Below are positions 60,760 through 64,000 of a DNA stretch of 64,000 nt, one piece after another (position 1 is the first letter of the stretch; every line of letters begins with the position of its first letter). The stretch covers positions 62,001 through 126,000 of the forward strand of contig QJPP01001687.1 in assembly GCA_003996215.1 (NCBI GenBank), in the 5' to 3' direction. Below the pieces are notes generated by a model. It searched no databases and had not been told where the DNA came from. It saw only the letters and a program-made list of their open reading frames with translations. The position numbers were made by a program, and so were the translations under genes. Origin of the DNA: Jaltomata sinuosa (Eukaryota > Streptophyta > Magnoliopsida > Solanales > Solanaceae).

Positions 60760-61658
60760 CACTGCGTCTGATGCCTCAGTTTTAGACTTCCCTGGAAAAG
60801 CATAACAGTGAGCCCAGTCATCAATCTGAGTAATTTCCCTGGCTGGCTGCGCCACACCCCTGCCCGCACCGCTATTCCCTCTGTCTCTCCTGCCTCCCTG
60901 AAAGTTACATCCCCCACCCTGTGGATGACCCCTAACCTAACCACCTCTAGATGCTGGAACCACATCCTTAGACTGATGTTGAGTCGGATTACCCGCCTGC
61001 CTGGGAGGGAACTCCCTCTTGAAGTGACCCGGATCACCACAATGAAAGCATCCGCGGTCAAGAGTAGCCCTTCTAGTAGAAGTATAAGAAGCCCCCTGGC
61101 TTCTAGGAGCTGAGAACTATATGGCTCCCGGATGACCACCTGTAGAAGCTGGAAAGGCTGACTGAATAGGACGAGCAGAATACACTTGTTGGTTGTGACC
61201 CCTGGAGTATGAACCACTGAAATTTCCATCATTTCAGGACTTCTTGGCTAACACCTTAGCCTGCCCAACCTGCTTAACCCCCCTCTAGTTTATTCACATA
61301 ATCCGTTACCTCATTAAAACTCTTTCCCACTGAAGTCATATGCACAGACAACACTTTCAACTCAGTATTCAGGCCCTTCACAAATAGATGATTCCTCTCC
61401 TCTTCTATACCCAGAAGCTGAGTAGCAAAATGGGACAATGCATGGAATTTGGCCTCATTGATATGTTACCCTGCTCAAGGGATAGAAACTCATCCTTTTT
61501 ACGGTCCCTCAAAGTGTGGAGCACATACTTCTCTAAGAAAATAGCATGAAACTCCGCCCAAGTCAGTGGAGGCAAAGCTGATGGCCGACACTCCACATGA
61601 GACCTCCACCACTGCTTGGCATCACCCTGAAGCTAGAAAGTGATGAACTCTACCCCAT
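60760..61658 (-). pseudogene. gag: E5 gag remnant
   Basis: The zinc knuckle CFHCGDPGHFKRE lies near 61060-61015, with its last Cys replaced by Phe. TWAEFHAIFLEKYV at 61570-61530 and LEQGNISM near 61490 belong to the gag core. The N-terminal part is missing because E6 lies at 61659. Confidence 0.82.
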
Positions 61659-62561
61659 TGTCATGACCCAGACCACTGTGAGTGGCAACCACACAACCCT
61701 CTGGTGAGTGAACCATCAACGACCCCAAACTTAATCATTCTAACAACTCAAAACCAGTGTGCAAATAAGTAAACTAGCAATAAATAACCAAAGCCAACAT
61801 TATTATAAATAACCTGCGAAAATCCCTCCCTAGAAACTGAAAGTCATCGTACCAAAACACTATAAAAAATCTAGAATACGAGGATGCAACCCCAATGGAA
61901 ATAAGCAGAGTTTAAGCACGAAACAAGTGGGCTACAGCTAGTGCAAAAGAAACCAAGGCTGCTCGGTCAAAACAACTCACCCTTAATGTCTTGATGCGTT
62001 AGGCCTACAGGTGAGGTCGTGCGTAGGTTCAGAGGGCTAAAGAGAAGGTGGGGATTGCCATTTCTTTTTTCAGAAGATGGGGATCATTGGATTGATTGTC
62101 TCTAACCGCCGAAAGATTTCCTGTACTCACAAAAAAAATGCAAGTGCAGAATTAGTACACAACCACCATGTACTGGTAGGATCATCAGCCAGTTCCAAAT
62201 AAGCAATATATGAATAGTACAATAGCCAAGTAAAAGTATAGGAAACATGTAAACAAGCCAACATATATCCCTAGACTACAAGTCTCTTCCTAGCTTGTTC
62301 CCACATATAACCCACCCTTATAACCACGATCAACCAATAATACTAATCAATAATTATACCATTTTACGTATCCCGGACCCACCCTAGGACCCCCTAAATA
62401 ACATCTAAGTGTTAAACATACAATCTGGTCTACACCAAGACTAAACTCACAGACCAATAATCATAACCCGATCTCTCAAGGACCATATGCAATATCACAA
62501 ATCATAAACACAACCCAGTTCACTCATGGAACCAAAATCAAATGCACAATGCAAATAAGTA

Positions 62562-62716
62562 AACCCGTACCAGGCATGGTACCCGAGCCAACCAGTTAGT
62601 ATCCTATACCAGGAGTGTTACCCGAGCCAACCATTTGTTATCTCGTATCAGGCGTGGTACCCTAGCAAACTATTAGTATTCCGTACCAGGAGTGGTACCC
62701 GAGCCAACCGAATGTC
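62562..62716. repeat. LTR minisatellite, 4 x about 40 bp
   Basis: Four units with CGTACCAGGCATGGTACCCG-type cores. One unit more than in either E1 LTR. The E5 LTR fragment does not reach this part. Confidence 0.82.
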
Positions 62717-63441
62717 AGACAGAATTCACAGTCACAAAAAATGAACAATCAAACTTGTAAACCAACAAACAACAACACCTAGTTCATTTCACAAGACTGA
62801 TAACAGGACCCTTAGACATTCCTAAATCATTCCCTAAGCATGAAACACATACAACACTTAGAAAAAAGTACACAAACATACAATGCATACATGAATCAAT
62901 AACCATCACCTACCTCAAAATATTCCAAGTTCTATTGAACCGAAGCTTTCCCCTTTTTCAGGATCCCTTGCTTGTTCTTGGTCTAGAAATAAATATGCAT
63001 GAACCATAATCAATGTTTGATCCAAAAGTACCCGGATTATACAAAATCCCAATCCCCGGGCCAACCTATGATCCTTACACCCATTCCCAGGCTTTCCCAC
63101 CATTAATTCACCTAGATTCATCATTTTTACGGATACCTTAAGAGAATTATGGCTAAGTGATCATCACCCATCATCAATAATCAAGACCCAAGAACTCTAG
63201 TACCCTAGAATCCCCCTTTTCCCTAGATTCTTCCATTCCTAGGTCATTCCAAACCTTCCTCCAAGTCCACCCCTAGCAATCCTAAAGTGTAGGAAAGATA
63301 GTACGATGGTTGGGGAGTAGAAACCTTACCTTTTTGACGGAAAATGGTGTAAAACTATGGATATCGCCCAAAATCACCCTCATCTTCTCCCAAAATATCA
63401 CTGACTATTTTGTGTAAGTTTCTGTATTAAATCCCATCATG

Positions 63442-63570
63442 CTCCGCTATAGAGGTCCACTCCTCTATAGTGGTACCGTCGTAGCTGAGTCGACGCTATG
63501 GCGGAGGTTGACCGACGTTGAGTTCTACTGTAGTGGTATTTTCTCTGCTACAGTGAGGTTGCTATGGAGG
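63442..63570. repeat. CTATAG/CTACAG palindrome cluster in the E6 LTR
   Basis: Decayed copies of the palindrome found in E1 (CCGCTATAGAGG, CCTCTATAGTGG, CTACTGTAGTGG). Fewer perfect palindromes remain than in E1. Confidence 0.75.
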
Positions 63571-64000
63571 TGTGTCAACCACTGCGGCAATTGACATGGG
63601 ATAGGAAGTCATAAAGTCTCTCAAATTATCCCATTTTACAACATATTTATTTTCTCGACATATCGAAATAACCTCTTCACATCAACCTTGATACCGGGAT
63701 TTCTACTTACCCGAATTTGATTTTGAAAAGTCTCCCAGACTTTTTTTTGTCTTAGCTAAATGGAAAAATAGCTCAATTTAAAACACGTAACTCAATCCTT
63801 ACCTGGATTGCCCTACACCATACCTCGCTCCAAAATTAGTCGAGACTAGCCTAGCCCAGAATTTCAAACTCCCAAACCCGAAGTTTTCTAACTCTAAAAA
63901 ATAGCATGAATGGTTTACCCATGACGACGGACCCGGTCGTTACAACAGATATCAATTTAGCCATTGTTTATCCCCGAACAATCAAACCTGAAAATATGAA

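Larger units (their letters stand above)
56551..61658 (-). mobile_element. E5: E1-type chromovirus, truncated at both ends
   Basis: Minus strand. LTR fragment 56551-57290, then chromodomain, integrase, RNase H, RT, protease and part of gag. It stops in gag at 61658 where the E6 LTR starts (coding sense ..GVEF..). Close to E1 in order and sequence, so it is of the same family. The gag start, PBS and 5' LTR would lie beyond E6 if preserved. Confidence 0.88.
61659..63944 (-). repeat. E6 3' LTR
   Basis: 2286 bp from TGTCATGACCCAGACC to GGTCGTTACA. It carries a four-unit 40-bp minisatellite (62562-62716) and a CTATAG palindrome cluster (63442-63570). Confidence 0.88.
61659..64000 (-). mobile_element. 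E6: E1-type chromovirus, runs off the window
   Basis: Minus strand. 3' LTR 61659-63944, then 56 bp of interior (the untranslated end beyond the chromodomain; GTTTATCCCCGAAC matches E1 near 4178). It is inserted in the gag of E5. The rest lies beyond 64000, so its coding state and target duplication are unknown. Confidence 0.85.

Noticed and set aside
42399..64000. Centromere-specific (CRM) retrotransposon cluster
   Set aside because: The chromodomain follows integrase in the Tekay/Del manner, the LTRs are over 2 kb, and no CR-motif overlap with the LTR or satellite DNA is seen.
1..64000. A novel defence system, CRISPR array, operon or phage
   Set aside because: The window is plant nuclear repeat DNA. 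No spaced direct-repeat array with unique spacers or bacterial gene cluster is present.

Overview
This is a plant nuclear window, most likely from a Solanaceae-type eudicot. Evidence: chromodomain-bearing Ty3/gypsy (Tekay/Del lineage) retrotransposons primed by initiator tRNA-Met, an En/Spm (CACTA) transposon, Stowaway-type MITEs with CTCCCTCC/GGGAGGAG ends, a tRNA-derived SINE and GT-AG introns. The family is inferred from repeat style only and the species cannot be fixed. No bacterial, organellar or CRISPR feature is present.

Only one gene looks intact: a two-exon DIVARICATA-like R-R-type MYB transcription factor (20286-21362, 283 aa), with a tiny Stowaway MITE inside its single intron. Nearly everything else is mobile DNA, and most of its genes are broken.

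Layout. 1-1901: AT-rich sequence with several MITEs. 1902-11578: a full-length Tekay-type element, E1 (minus strand, about 2.25 kb LTRs, 5-bp target duplication GTAAT), inserted into a MITE whose other half is at 11584-11631. 11763-19834: a tandem duplication whose second copy holds a Mutator-like TIR element (12004-19707), which in turn holds a CACTA transposon (12216-18808) with a decayed TNP2 transposase. 19835-22605: the MYB gene and its flanks. 22606-30175: intergenic DNA with a SINE, a Harbinger-like element carrying a 36-base G run, a MITE and local duplications. 30176-31643 plus 40743-42398: one broken retroelement coding region split by a non-coding LTR element (31644-40737, LARD type, plus strand), whose 3' LTR contains a solo LTR (37828-39824). 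42399-64000: four minus-strand chromovirus pieces end to end: E3 (truncated), E4 (nearly complete, 5' LTR truncated), E5 (truncated at both ends) and E6 (runs off the window).

How the parts relate. The LARD has no recognisable gag-pol, but its PBS leader and its PPT context closely resemble those of E4, so an E4-like element probably supplied its enzymes. The LTRs of the Tekay families carry clusters of short palindromes, a different motif in each family. In E1, six stop codons can be compared with sibling copies and all are explained by C-to-T (or G-to-A) changes at CAG or TGG codons, as expected for methylated, silenced elements. The order of insertion can be read from the nesting and the intact target-site duplications.
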